Part shown: in pieces, positions 46,145 to 58,239 of the stretch
Numbering within the stretch: the first letter of the stretch is position 1
Layout: each line of letters opens with the position of its first letter
Assembly: GCA_907163375.1 (NCBI GenBank)
Contig: CAJQUW010009254.1
Coordinates: 35,264 to 99,263, forward strand
Direction: 5' to 3'
DNA: 64,000 nucleotides
Source: Prostheceraeus crozeri
Lineage: Eukaryota; Platyhelminthes; Polycladida; Euryleptidae
Translations under genes and position numbers: made by a program
Notes under the pieces: generated by a model
Told to the model about the DNA's origin: nothing
The model's database searches: none
Seen by the model: only the letters and a program-made list of their open reading frames with translations

Positions 46145-47490
46145 CTAATCACCTAACAAACCCTCCAAAGGACAGTGATCATTTCGAATTGAGAAATGTC
46201 TTCCATAAAGGAATTGATGAAATCGTTTAACTCCGAAAACTACAGAAAGTGACTCCTTCTCAAGCCGAGAATAGTTTTTCTGTGAAGGCGAGAGCGTTCT
46301 TGAGGCACTATCGTTCAATGCCATCGATAGGACAGCGCCTAACTCACAAGAAGATGAATTAGTGGTGATGACCAACGGTTTGTTTGGATAGTAGAAAACA
46401 AGCAATCATTCTTTTGGACTTCCAGAAAGCTCTCTGTTGGCGGTCCGACCAGTGGAATTCTGCCTGCTTTTGCAACAACTCGCTAAGTGGAGCCAACTCC
46501 GACGAAAGATTTCTCATGAAGCAACCGCAATAATTTATCAACCCAGGCAGGCCTTCAACTGTGATACATTAGTGGGAACGGGGACCTTCGTTATTGCTTC
46601 CAGCTTCTTCTTGGTAGGGTGAAGACCTCCGCGTCAATACGATGACCAGGTACTCAACAATGGAAGACAAAAGTGCATTTCTCACGGTTTAGAAGCAACC
46701 TGGCATGATCCAACCGTCTCAAAACCTCTTCCAAATTGTTCAAATGCTCTTCAACAGTCCTTCCGGTGATCAATGGATCATCCAAGTAGGAGAAAAACAA
46801 TAATTTGTCGTTAGTCTCTCCCCAATACTTTTTTCCAATATGCGAGTGATTTGAATAAAAAGGCAGATGTTATGCGCCAGACGTTTCGCGTACCAGCCGC
46901 TTTATCAATGGCAAAAATTTTTGCTAAAGCAATTAGCATTAGCTAAAGCAATATGGATGAATCTAGGCAGCACATCAGGCCTGACCTCAATTTTGCAATA
47001 AACGCGAGCTCTTCCCATATCCTTGGAAAAAACCGAAGAGTAACGACTGACCAACTCCTCAACAGACTCAATCTTATTAATCAACTTCTCAGAACTGAAA
47101 CCGAAGTCATCGTTATCGTAACAAGAAAGGGAACCTCGTATTCTGTTCCACGTTGATGATTCTGTCAGGCTGTGCACCTTTGTTTCTCAAACTCATACAA
47201 ATCTTGAAAAGGTGCCCCTTTTCCGGCAGCATGCACAAATCATGTCTTTAGCCATAAAGGTCCTAAAATCATGTGGTTTACCGCATCCAGCACGGACTCC
47301 ATTTTTCCTTTCCTCCAGATTGGGGAGTACTGACACTGGTTTGATTTGAATGTTTTTGAGTGCTGTCGTTTGAGGTAGAAGAAGAAGCTGTTTCTCAATG
47401 ATTGAGGGAAGTTTCCTGAACTGAGTGACCTTGTGAACAGTTGAAATGGAATAACTATCACCAGCCTGTCATATGTCAACAGCATTCTTG
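46145..47490 (-). mobile_element. Gypsy-type LTR retroelement pol fragment (fossil 2)
   Basis: Pieces in Gypsy order on the minus strand. A protease-to-RT linker with ELVSRYSSVFSKDMGRA lies at 47177-46905. A remnant of the RT end with MINYCGCFMRNLSSELAPL lies at 46541-46359. RNase H with LVITTNSSSCELGAVLSM and FHQFLYGRHFSIRNDHCPL lies at 46405-46145. It belongs to a different Gypsy lineage from the larger fossil next to it. It is heavily broken (several breaks) and no LTRs are recognised. Confidence 0.75.
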
Positions 47491-47745
47491 GAAGCCGCCT
47501 CCATGACCGTACAAATTCAAATGGCTCTATTCAAGATCAAAGTATTGTAGTCAGTTGTTAGTAATTTCTTCCGAATAAGCTCATCGTTAAGAGCCACCAA
47601 TCTATCTCGGAGCATTTCATTCAACACAGCTTTGAAATCACAGTATTCATGTTGTGACTTAGGAGAAGACCTTTACGAGGTAAATAAAAAACAAGCGTGC
47701 CGTTTCACGGTTAGAAAGTGGTCTGTAATTTTTCAAAACATCTTC

Positions 47746-47816
47746 ACACAGACATGCAACATTTAAAATACAGATAAACAAATCAAACATGATTTAATTT
47801 ATCATGCCATATGACA
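47746..47816 (-). repeat. 3' LTR remnant of Gypsy fossil 1
   Basis: Begins TGTCATATGGCATGATAAAT directly after the purine-rich AGAGGGAGGAG (47817-47827), the usual polypurine-tract junction. It contains GTTTGATTTGTTTATCTG and ends around TGTTGCATGTC. The same pieces recur near 56.5-56.75 kb. Confidence 0.7.
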
Positions 47817-48641
47817 CTCCTCCCTCTGAAAGTTTTAAAGCTCTGGGGAGTAACACCACTCAATGTAAAAAACGTAAATGCAAATGTAAACGTCTATCCA
47901 TATGAAAAAGCAACGATTGTTCTTATTCCGAATTCACTTTAAGACAATCGCTTAATTGAGCATCACACGTCAAGGAAACGTCACTGCTATTCACTCAAAG
48001 GATGTGTGATTTCATGAAGCAATTCACTGTTATTGACTCAAAGGATGTATGAATTCATGAAACAATTGACGAAATGATAATTGCACTCATTTCCGCTTCA
48101 CTCAGTTCAGTCAAAAGTAATAGTAGTCCGGATCGTGCCGCTGCACTACACTTCTTCCGCTTCTGGTCTGACTGGGAGATGCTGTTGCAATTGTCTCCGG
48201 CCAATCGTCGTCCACGGATCCTGCCGATCGGTTCTTTCTCGTGGCTCGCTCGGCCTCGCAGATCGAATCTCCTTCCTGGCTTGCTCGGGCCGGTTCTGTA
48301 CACTGGTTGATTCGGGGTGATTCTCCACTTCTCGATCCTTGTTCGAACCTGGATCATCCGTGTAGTCGTCATCTTCTCCTCCTCTCGTCACTTTACGTTC
48401 GTCCTCAATTCTTGGAAGATCATCTGGTTCCGGGACCGTCCTCTCTCGACCTTGAGAATAATCTCGCGAGATGTTGCGAGAGTGCCATTTTTCTCCATTA
48501 TCTAGAACAACCGACTTAGATCCTACTAGCTTCCTCACAACATGGTTTCTGTGCACTTTCCCAGTTCTTGGTTTCGTCCTCATTTCCCTGCCATGCAACA
48601 GTAAGCTAGGAGAAGTGTGAGTAACTGCATGTTGTGTCGCT

Positions 48642-49337
48642 CTATAATTGCAGGAATGCCTGGATGTACGGTTTCACTGAAGTTCGTTCTCTATCAGCTA
48701 TCTCAATCTGCTCAGCAAGTGTTCTGTTGAATCTTTCTACCACAGCGTTGGACTCGGGGTTATAGAGTGGCGTTCGGATGTGCTCTATATAATTTTCCTT
48801 CAGAAAACTCTGAAACTCTTTCGAGGTAAACTGCACTCCGTTATCTGACAAAATCTGCCTGGGAACTCCTTCACGACTCATAACCTGTTTGAGAACTTGG
48901 ATAATCTTCGACGCTTCTACGCTCGTTGAAAATGCAACCTCTGGCCATTTGCTGTATAAATCTACTACGACTATTGCAAATCGTTGATCTTGACTCAGAT
49001 GATTCATCGGTCCTTTTATGTCTATTGCAATTCGGTCCCAAGGGCCATTCGGCAAAGGCAACTGTTCAGTACTTGGAGCTGGACCAGCTTTACATGTCTT
49101 GGTAGCTTCTGAGCATGAATGACACAAACGGATAGCCTCCTCTACATCCTTGTCTAGTCCTGGCCACCAGTAACTCGAACGAATCCTAGCCTTGGTCCTC
49201 TGCATTCCGTGATGACTCTCATGTGCAAGACTAATAACATGACCTCTCAGTGAAACTGGAATAATCAGCCTACGGCCTCTCAACACATGTCCATTGTGGA
49301 TCGACAATTCATCCTTGACTTGGCAATATGGCCTCAA
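48642..49337 (-). pseudogene. Gypsy integrase region (fossil 1)
   Basis: Contains the zinc-binding H2C2 part (HESHHGMQRTKARIRSSYWW, then CHSCSEATKTC). The catalytic core follows: first aspartate in RIAIDIKGPM, second in ILSDNGVQFTSKEF, glutamate in NAVVERFNRTLAE. It belongs with the gag-pol frame beyond the hAT insertion. Confidence 0.85.
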
Positions 49338-49702
49338 ATCAGCGGGAATTTTTGTCTTTCTTTGGCCAGCTAGTTCTCATGAAACTACGAAGTTGTTGTA
49401 ATTCTGTGTATAATTCAGATTCTTCATGGAAGTTGGAAATGTCTGAGGAGTTGACTCAGGGTGACCACTTCGTTAAGAGCAAAATATGGACTAAATTTAT
49501 ATATAATAATGTAAGCAATATCTTGAACGCAATTGCCTTTTTGGTACCCGAGAAACTTCGAAATTCCTTTACCGGGTCAATAAGTGGTCAACAATGGATA
49601 CGTAAATTTATAGTATCTGCTACCTTTGTCCCTAAATGTAGTTACTATCAATCGAAATAAATGCTTAGAAAGAGAACACTCTAACTGATTTCAAAGGCTG
49701 AA

Positions 49703-51218
49703 CTATTTAAACATCGAGTCAACTATTTTAAGCGACAAATTGTCCTCTCTTTCCTGAGCAAATTGTTTTTCAGTCTCCAATTTGGCTTTCTTTGCCTGAA
49801 TTTCCTCGACGGCTTTCTGAACCTCAGATAGTTGCCTTTCCAGCGATTGTAATTCTGTATTAATTATCGAACTTTTTCGCCTTCTATAAACACCCACGGC
49901 TCTTTGGAGGCGTTCCCTTTCTTCTTCTGCATGCTTCGTTTCTTTCTTTCGATCCTCTCCCTGAGCTTTATAGGTGGCACACGCCGTTTTCATAAGGCAC
50001 AACAGTTCTTCCGGTGGTTCATATTGCTCAAATGTTTCACGGTCAAAATAATCGGAGATCAGACGAAGGCAGTCGTAAGTTCTGCATTCCAAATTCGTCT
50101 GATATTGGGACTCAGTAAATTTCATTCGTGAAAATCCCGCCTCTACGACCATATTGTGCGGCGAAACAAGCAGAACTGATTCAACTAGTTGCGTCAAGCA
50201 TTCAAACTCAGCTAGCCCATTGGAAGTGTAGACCTCAGCAAGACGGAATGCGAACTCATCGTAAGGTGGAAAGTTTGTCCACTGCTTTGAAATTATTACA
50301 CGAAATAAATGCTACCAATCGTTTGAACCTACTCAAAGTTGCGTCAGTGAATTCGCTTGATTTCGTGAATAACGTGTGACTGTATCGAACCAAGGGTGAA
50401 CCAAGGAAGTCAGAGAACCGATCAAGTAGTCGCTGCAATTGATCTTCGTTGAAAGAATCCCACAACGTCTTGCAGTTATCAGTCATGATGTAAGTTAATT
50501 TCATTGGGTCCAACTGGAAAAATTGCAGTACTTTCATGGTTTCGTTAAACACGGCTTCTGCATCAACAAGTTTAAGCTGGTCGATCGTCAACTTAACCGA
50601 TGTAGTGAGGAAGCTACTGACATCGAAGTTGACATCCAGTTCACGAGTGCACAAGTAACGTGTCTGTCGAACACGTGAGTTATCGAAGTAAACCACCCAA
50701 TACTCAAGTCTGACTTTTTTGTGGTACGATGCTTCATCACAATGTAGCCCGAAAAATTTTCCAGCTATTTCCTCCATTAATCGAGAACGCACAAACGGAG
50801 CAATAGCATGTATCGTCAGATACTGGGCTTTCGTTCGCCCACAGTTAAGTTTTGTTAATTTTGAGTCAGAAAACATTTTGGAATACAAATCCCTTGTTCT
50901 GGAAATACAGTCACTGCTTCGAAAGGATCCACCATCTAATATTATCCGGAGAACATGAAAAAAAGTTGCTTTCAACTTCATTGTTTCTTCACTGACTATA
51001 CTCTGGCGCAAGTCAGATATACGTGGCTGTTTGCTTTGAGCCGCAAATGCCCTTTCGTGGACCAGCTGTTTTTCATGTTGCCGCAGACAACACGACCCTT
51101 TCGAAATCGTAAACACTTTACCATCAAGTGAACAACGCACTAAGCTGGGATTTCCATTAACGGGACGAGCCCATTGAAAATTTTGACGCATTGCACTGTT
51201 AAAAGTGCATTTCCCCAT
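49703..51218 (-). pseudogene. hAT transposase with coiled-coil tail, one frameshift
   Basis: The probable start is MGKCTFNSAMRQNFQW at 51218, followed by a finger-like segment (CSLDGKVFTISKGSCCLRQH). Middle part: FFGLHCDEASYHKKVRLEYW (first aspartate) and LTYIMTDNCKTLWDSF (second). Near 50262 the frame shifts; the other frame goes on with FPPYDEFAFRLAEVY and NMVVEAGFSRMKFTESQYQT, where the glutamate of the hAT dimerisation end lies. The last 90 residues are Glu/Lys/Gln-rich and would form a coiled coil. One shift is seen; a short deletion between the two parts is possible, since the middle looks compact for a hAT protein. Confidence 0.8.
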
Positions 51219-51353
51219 TACCTGCAACGTAAACGAATACGTTAATGACTTTATTGATGAACTGACTTCAACATGTAATACATTGTGATTCAAACTCATT
51301 AGAATCGAATTATATTTAACAATTATTATTTCTACCAAATAATCGGCTTGAAT

Positions 51354-51592
51354 GATTATTTATTTCCATCTGAGAGAAGCCGAAAACCGTGATGTACGGG
51401 AAAAGCGTTTACATTCTGGCAAGGCCTTTCAACCGGTACAGCCAGTCATCGTCAGGCGAGAGACTAGCTGTGACTAACTGACTGGCTTCCCCTGACCATG
51501 ACTGGCTGTGCCGGTTGAAATGCTTTGCCAGAATATAATCGCTTGTCCGTACATCACAGTTTTCGGCTACTCTCAGATGGAAATAAATAAAT
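51354..51592. mobile_element. Fold-back MITE, arms about 110 bp
   Basis: Inverted arms start TTATTTCCATCTGAGAG and share AGCCGAAAAC, GTGATGTACGG, ATTCTGGCAA, TTTCAACCGG and ACAGCCAGTCAT. They meet almost without a spacer near 51475. No coding capacity. It lies in the non-coding part of hAT C. Confidence 0.85.
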
Positions 51593-52891
51593 TTAACAAA
51601 TTTAAAAATATTGACGAATATTACGCGTATAGCATTCGTAAGTGCTAGAAAGGGACTTGGAGTCCCATCATTTTATAGAGCTCCGGCTTCCATTTTTTAT
51701 TTCTGGTTTCGTTTACTGCATTGTTTAACCTGACGGTTTATTTCTCTCCTTATGGGAAAATGCATCGTAATCTGTTGACGATGCACTAATTCTATTATGC
51801 ATAAGACATTGTAATCGGAGGTCTTAACCCGTCTATGGGATCGTAATTACAAAGTTAATTAGTTTAGAGTTTTAGAAACAATCTCATTTAAAATCGCAAA
51901 TTTTTCTAGAGAAATCTACCAGCCAGGTTAAAAAACGATATCATAAATTGTTGAAAATTCAAACGACAAAGATGGTATTTCCTCCGAATGCAAATAAGAT
52001 CGAAACTGTTGTTGTAACATTGTTGTCGAACGTATTATCAACCCTTCGAAATATTATGAATCAACACTAATTTGATATTATCACCTAGTTAATACGATAA
52101 TTCTGTAAAATATTTTGTAAAACGATTTGATCTGCTTTGTAGCATTAATATAAACATAAGCACTCGTTAACATATAAATATGTCAAGTAATTATGCTAAT
52201 TAATAAGCATATAATCAAAATTTGATTTAAAACAGCTGCACAGTGCATGGGCCCAGAAATTGTGTTACCGCTATTAAAGGCGTGTTGTACGTTGACGCCG
52301 TCAATTTAATAAAATGACGCTGACGGCGTCAAGTTGCGTAAAAAGAGCGCTAGCGTCAATTTTCGTATACAGTGGGTAAAATTCACTTTCAAGTATAGTG
52401 ATGACAAAATGTTTTCTAATATACATATACTTTACTTAGTAAACGATTTTATTTCTCGTATACTTAAATGTTACATCCGGCAATGTATAAAGTGACATTT
52501 ATCATTCGATTCATATCTATTGGAGTTTGGGAATTGGTCTAATCGCGATAATCTCAATAATCTGTATGCTTATGTTATAGCAATTTGAGGTCTAGCAGAT
52601 ACTTCTTACGTCGAACAGATAAGTGGGTAATTCATATGTACTTTTTTTAAAACGCCTAGTAAAAATTATCATTGCTCAAATATTACATGAGTAGATATTA
52701 GAAGATCATATCCCGGTTAAAAATCTACACATATATTTATAACTTAGTGTACAGGATGACTATAACGTCAAAATAAGTCAAAACATTCGAACAAAACCAT
52801 CACACAATAAACCAATGAACATCTGCATAACAATAGAAACAATAACAATTGCGCCAACAAAAAACGTTTTGTCAAAAAATAAACTCTAGAT

Positions 52892-53292
52892 CAGCAGCGG
52901 GCAACTAAATTGCGATAGTGGGCCAATGTGAGTGCTCCGCGGCGAAATGGCTCGCGGGTCTTCTTCAAGCGTATCAGCGGTTCATTAACTATAAAACGTA
53001 TACAGTTATAAACTAAGTAATATCTTTGCCGACAATTCCTTTTATAGGCTACTTCATATTTGCCAAGTGTAGGCCTACAACAGGTGCCGTTTACATAAGC
53101 GTATAGTGGTTCTTACTTGACCATATTAGACCATATAATTGTAGGTCATCTTAGTATGCAGTCACCTGTTATACAGCTCATATTTTATATAAATCGGTCC
53201 ACTTTAGATTTATGAAATAGTCGCGGGCCACTCAATACGGGCCGCGGGCCGCTATATGTCGGCTACCCCGTGCAACGCGTTGCCCACTACTT
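52892..53292. mobile_element. hAT-type MITE, 0.4 kb
   Basis: Left end CAGCAGCGGGCAAC and right end inverted AGTAGTGGGCAAC. Flanks CTCTAGAT (52884-52891) and TTCTAGAT (53293-53300) match at 7 of 8 bases. GC-rich ends with GCGGGCC motifs, AT-rich centre. No gene inside. Confidence 0.7.
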
Positions 53293-53965
53293 TTCTAGAT
53301 TGCTCTATGGACATGGGGACATTATTTCCGTGATATTCTGCACATTATAATTTCACAGCTCAACTCAATAAACAGTTCATCAAATCAGTCCTATTTTTCC
53401 TCAATATTTCGATCACTTTTGTCTGTTCACATAGTCCTTTTGTCCAAATAGGTATACTATGTTCATATTTTTCGCATCCAATTGAGATGTACCAGTTGAA
53501 GATTGAAATCCTTCAATTGAAAATTATCAAGAAGCAAAACAACGAACGATATGATACTGACCGAATTTGGCAATAACAATGAGCTGAAATCACGAGATCT
53601 CAAATAATTAGATAATCATTTCATAACCACGTCAAACACCATAGGACAAATAAATTATCAGATTTGTTATTGTTACCTTTTGAATTAAATTCAGATGCAT
53701 GGACTTCAATGAAGAGATATATACCAAATACAAACTTTGTATACTACATGCAGTTAGTAAATACGATCAAGTAGCAACCTTGATTATTTCGTTTTGGGAA
53801 CAGAATTAGTATTAATTTCAATAGAATGATTAAAATTAATTTAAAATAACTTCTTTTGAAGTATGGACTTTTATGGACTTCGCAAATAATATGGACCGGT
53901 CCATAAATATGGACCAAGTGGTCACCCTGAGTTGACTAGGACAGTGTCCTCTTCATCAACAGCAG

Positions 53966-56311
53966 CTAAACAATACACTGCATCCTCAACCGGAAATCGG
54001 AACAGAAATCTGGAATCACGTTCTCAATACCACGTTTGTAACGGACTTCGAAATTAAATGCCATTAACCGTGTCGCCCATCTCGCCAACCTCAAACTCAT
54101 TCTGTCGAAGCCTTTTTTCGAAAATATTAAACGTAATGGTTCATGATCAGTTTCCAATACAAATCGACGTCCGATTAAGTAGGCTCTCCATTTTTCACAT
54201 GCCCACACCAACGCCAGGGCTTCTTTTTCCGTAGTCGAAAACTTTCGCTCGGCATCTGTCAATTTTCTAGAGGCAAACTCAACTGTGCGCTTTCCTAAGA
54301 CAGGGTCGGTGACGGATAATGTGGCACCTAGTCCTATGTTGGACGCATCTGTGGACACTACAGCTGGGAGTGCGACGTCGAATGGGGCGAGTGCGGAGCT
54401 ATTACTAATACTTGACTTCATCTTGGAGAAAGCATTCTGAGCCGCTAATGTCCACTCAAAATTCTGCTCATTCAACAATCTGCGCAAGGGCTCGACTAAA
54501 GTGGGAAAATTCGGTATGTGTCGGGAATAGAATCCGAATGCGCCTAGCATTGTCCTAAGTTCCGTCAAAATTGCTGGTGCTTCCACAAGTGCCTTGACCT
54601 TCTCTTTGGATGGTCGAATACCTGTCTCATCAACCTGATGACCAAGATATGATATGCTTCTAGCTCCAAAAATGCACTTCTTCTTGTTCAATTTCACATT
54701 GTGTTCTGCAAGTCGCTTCAACGCTTCCTGAAGTCTAGCATTATGCAACTCCGGTGTTGGACCAGAAATTAGAATATCGTCAAGATAACAAGCTACACCT
54801 TCCAGACCTGCCAAAATTTTGCTCATTACCGCCTGAAACGCTGAAGGACACGAGGCTAGACCGAAGGGACAACGTTTGAATCGAAAAAGACCATCTGGCA
54901 CTACAAACGCAGTGAGGTCCCTACTTTCCTCGTGAAGTGGTAACTGAAGGTATGCTTCTGATAGATCAAGCTTTGCGTACATGACTGCGTCCTTCATGGT
55001 ATACAGTGATTCCGAGATCCTTGGAATGGGGTAACCGTCTGTCACAACCGCTTCATTCACCGCTCTAAGGTCAACACAAACGCGTAGCCTACCATCAGCT
55101 TTCTGAACAAGCACTAGATTGGACACCCACTCTGACGCATCAATTCTCTCGATGATGTTTTCATCCAAAAGTCTTTGCATTTCTTCTGATACTCTACTCC
55201 TCAGGGCGAAAGGTATCTGTCTCATTGGTTGTCTTACGGGTTTCACGTCTTTGTTGATGCGGACCTGGTGAACAAAATTCTTAATTGCACCTATCGTGCC
55301 TTCTGGATATGCATTGACTTCACTCGTTTCACTCAGCTCATTGACTGTTTCAGAGTAAATCCTTTCTATGTCTCTGCCGTAAATCCTAACGATGTCTCTG
55401 CCAATGCTGTGGAAAAGCTTTATGATATCCAAACCGAAAAGAACCACCTTCCTATCCTCAACAACAATAAATTTCACCGTGTGACTTTCTGAACCGTCTG
55501 GAGAAGAGCAATCAACTTGAATCCTACCTAAAATTTTCAGTTTGTCCCCTGTGTATGTCGTGACTTGTGACCTGCAAACCGTCAGATTTTTCTGTATTCT
55601 CTCACTGGACCAAAAGTTACGCAAAATATGTCTTGGCAAAATGCTCACTGTGGCACCTGTGTCAATCACACGTATCAGTTCATTTCCATCTAAGTACAAA
55701 GTGGATCTCAATTTCTCGTCTGTTTCTCTTTCAGTTCCATACACAGTCACATGACAAATTGTGGGGTCACTGTCTTCGGTCGAACTAACCTCGTTAACGA
55801 CATTTTTTCCTGATGACCTACTGTCTGGATTTCTTTGGCTAGGCCTATGACTGTCACCTGAGTTGGATTCTTGGTTTTTCGTCTGACATACTTTGGAGTA
55901 GTGTCCTATCTTTTTGCAGAAGTTGCATCGCTTGTCTCGTGCTGTACAATTCGGGTCTGATCCTATATGGTTGCCGCTACCACACCTATAACACTTCACA
56001 TTGCCTCTGCTAGAACTTCTAACCTGACTTGGCCTACTTGTGTTTCGCTTCTGTGTTAGACTGCGGTTCCTATCACGACCTCTGTTGTACGACATTTGGT
56101 ACACTGAACTACTGGCATTTGAACTCTGGTTAGTCTTCTGATTTATCAAGTTGCTGTCTTTTGTCACTCTTTCGTATTCCTTAGCGATCTCCACTGCTCT
56201 TTGGAAATTCAGTTTCGCATCGTCCTCCAGTAGAAGTTTCTCCCTACCTCGGCCGTCCTTAATGCCCATGATAAATTGCCCTAGCAATTCCTCGTGTAGT
56301 GGATCTGTCAT
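53966..56311 (-). pseudogene. Gypsy gag-pol frame: knuckles, protease, RT, RNase H (fossil 1)
   Basis: One 781-codon frame. Gag end with two zinc knuckles (CYRCGSGNHIGSDPNC and CNFCKKIGHYSKVC), then the aspartic protease (VIDTGATVSILPRHIL). RT follows with LVQKADGRLRVCVDLRAVN, AKLDLSEAYLQLPLHEES and the catalytic VACYLDDILISG. The connection is LGAFGFYSRHIPNF. RNase H is PAVVSTDASNIGLGATLSVT with FSTTEKEALALVWACEKWRA. Part of fossil 1; the integrase lies beyond the hAT insertion. Confidence 0.92.
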
Positions 56312-56457
56312 CTTTGTAAATTCGCATCGTGAAGCGATTTGGCGTAAATCTGCCGTGAAACTCTCTATGGACTCGCTTGACTTCTGCTTGCGTTCTCGGA
56401 ATATATTTGGTAAATAGCTTCCCGTTAATCTCTAAGTTTGTTCATTAATGTTATATT

Positions 56458-56554
56458 TCGCCATTTATTTATGTTGTGACATGCAACATTTACAAAACAT
56501 GTTTGATTTGTTTATCTGTTTTGTAAATGTTGCATGTCACAACATAAATGGCGA
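56458..56554. repeat. Inverted repeat of LTR-end sequence
   Basis: Arms 56458-56498 and 56518-56554 (TCGCCATTTA, then TGTTGTGACATGCAAC and ATTTACAAAA, with a 4-bp TTTA difference) flank a loop containing GTTTGATTTGTTTATCT. The right arm leads into TAAATGGCGACTGAGG, the left arm into the gag side. Confidence 0.85.
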
Positions 56555-56631
56555 CTGAGGATTAGCGAACGCACAGAAGTCTGTCTTCGTAAAGTAATAT
56601 TTACAGCACCTTTATAAACTTACATATTTTG

Positions 56632-56759
56632 GTTGTGTCGTTTCTGTAGGCTAAGTGAATTGTCATATGGCATGATAAATTAAATCATGTTTGATTTGTT
56701 TATCTGATTTAATTTATCATGCCATATGACAATTCACTTAGCCTACAGAAACGACACGA
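56632..56759. repeat. Inverted repeat of LTR-start sequence with the same loop
   Basis: Arms 56632-56687 and 56705-56759 (GTCGTTTCTGTAGGCTAAG, then GAATTGTCATATGGCATGAT and AAATTAAAT) flank a loop with TGTTTGATTTGTTTATC. Arms match almost perfectly. The loop equals that of the neighbouring inverted repeat and the centre of the 3' LTR. Confidence 0.9.
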
Positions 56760-56977
56760 CTGTACTATAGGGGACGGCTTGGTTGCAAAATGATTAGCAG
56801 ATTTGTTGGAAACCTTAAGTAAAGAAATGGAAGAAGGCTTTTCTGGTGCGACTAAACTCCTAAGAACAGAATAGGTCTTCGATCCTACACTAAAAAAAAT
56901 CTTGAATAGATATATGAAGCTCCAGAAGAAGCAGTGGTCACGTGATCATTCGTGATTGTAACTGAAGAAGTCGACAG

Positions 56978-57540
56978 CTCAACGTTACGGTCGTAACACG
57001 AGTTTTGCATTCAATGTAGCGGATCCTGCAGAGAATATCAAGACTTCATAACTCTTTCATGTTTGCGGAGGAGTTCACTATGGAGGAAGTTCAGGTATCA
57101 ACAGGATCAAAAATGAGTCGAGATTAACAAACGGCAAATTTACCGTTATGATGTTTAACAATTGTAATGCAATATAAAGATGCTAAAGGTTGTAATTAGC
57201 AGAGTAATATTCCTTATTAGGCACAAGAAATTCTTGAGATGAATTGGACTGGAGGAAAAATACAGAGAAAACGATTCGTGCGCGAGTTTGTTGTTCTCAC
57301 TGAAGTTGATGTATTATCGTTACGGTCGTAACACATGTTGCCGGTTCAATGTAGCAAACTGTAGAGAGTATTGAGATTTGATAACTCTTTCATGTTTGCA
57401 GCAGTTTATAATAGAGGAAGTTCAGGTATCATTAAAATAGATAACTCTGTGTGAAACAAGTCGAGATTGATAAACAGTTAATTTACCGTTACGGTCGTAA
57501 CAATTGTAACGCAGGATGAAAAGATGCGACAGATTGTTAT
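56978..57540. repeat. Duplicated 220-bp unit with GTTACGGTCGTAAC motifs
   Basis: Unit 1 (about 56981-57195) and unit 2 (about 57313-57540) share GTTACGGTCGTAACAC, ATAACTCTTTCATGTTTGC, GAGGAAGTTCAGGTATCA, GTCGAGATT and AATTTACCGTTA. The palindromic motif starts both units and also ends unit 2 (about 57486); in unit 1 the end copy is degraded. The pair sits about 330 bp apart in direct order. Confidence 0.8.
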
Positions 57541-57663
57541 AGCATATTACTACTTCAAAAAAGGCTATGCGAAACGTTAGCACTGTGCATTAACTACATA
57601 TCAACCATATTTCATTCATCAAAATTAGTGTTTCCTTGTTGTCAGAGGTAGTTCAAAAGTGTA

Positions 57664-58239
57664 GGGGAAGTCGCGGTATGATGAGACATTTTTCTTTTTT
57701 GCCGTTTAGCTCGTGAAAAAATATAGTCAGACAATCGGTCTTTTAAACTTAATACCTCCTTTTGATCAAGATCAATATACAACAAATGAATTTTCCTGAA
57801 AATACATCACTCGTTCAAAATTTTGAAATTATTGAACCAAGTGACTTGTTTCATCATGCCCTTATAGTCGGGCATGATGAAACAGGCTTGGGTAACTACT
57901 CGTTAAAAACGATGCTGTAAATAAATGATGGAATACGACTATAGTGCAGGCGCAGTGTTATCTAATAGAGCATATAAAGAGGTAAAAGAAATCACAGGAG
58001 TCATAATCTTTTCATCAACTTTAAGTTAGTCAGCACAGTTCGTCACTCACCTCAATTGTAACAGAATTCAGGTCAAAATGAAGTTTCCCTAATCTGCGTC
58101 GAGTATATTCGCGCACCGATGATGAGAAATAGCGAGGTTTCCACTTTCAGTGATACGATTGGCCAGACAAACTTAGTCAAAACGTCAGTGTATCCGATCA
58201 CAGAGAACTGGGCCTGTTTCATCTTACCCCGGCTTCCCC
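57664..58239. mobile_element. MITE with GGGGAAG ends and TA flanks, 576 bp
   Basis: Ends GGGGAAGTCGCGGTATGATG and inverted GGGGAAGCCGGGGTAAGATG, each flanked by TA (57662-57663 and 58240-58241). A hairpin with 15-bp arms (TGTTTCATCATGCCC, 57847-57884) repeats the end motif inside. No coding region. Confidence 0.75.

Larger units (their letters stand above)
49457..53929 (-). mobile_element. hAT element C, 4.47 kb, 8-bp TSD
   Basis: Ends CAGGGTGACCACTTCG (49457) and inverted CAGGGTGACCACTTGG (ending 53929). The 8-bp duplication AGTTGACT is exact (49449-49456 and 53930-53937). The transposase occupies the left third; the right 2.6 kb is non-coding and holds a fold-back MITE and a hAT-type MITE. 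Confidence 0.95.
47746..56554 (-). mobile_element. Gypsy-type LTR retroelement (fossil 1), split by hAT C
   Basis: Minus-strand order: LTR end near 56460-56500, gag zinc knuckles, protease, RT and RNase H (56311-53966), hAT insertion (49457-53929), integrase (49337-48642), C-terminal tail (48598-48146), purine tract, 3' LTR start at 47816. The LTR starts TGTCATATGG and seems short (about 70 bp preserved). The element is broken by the insertion and a few further breaks, and its gag start is incomplete. Long open stretches suggest moderate age. Confidence 0.85.
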
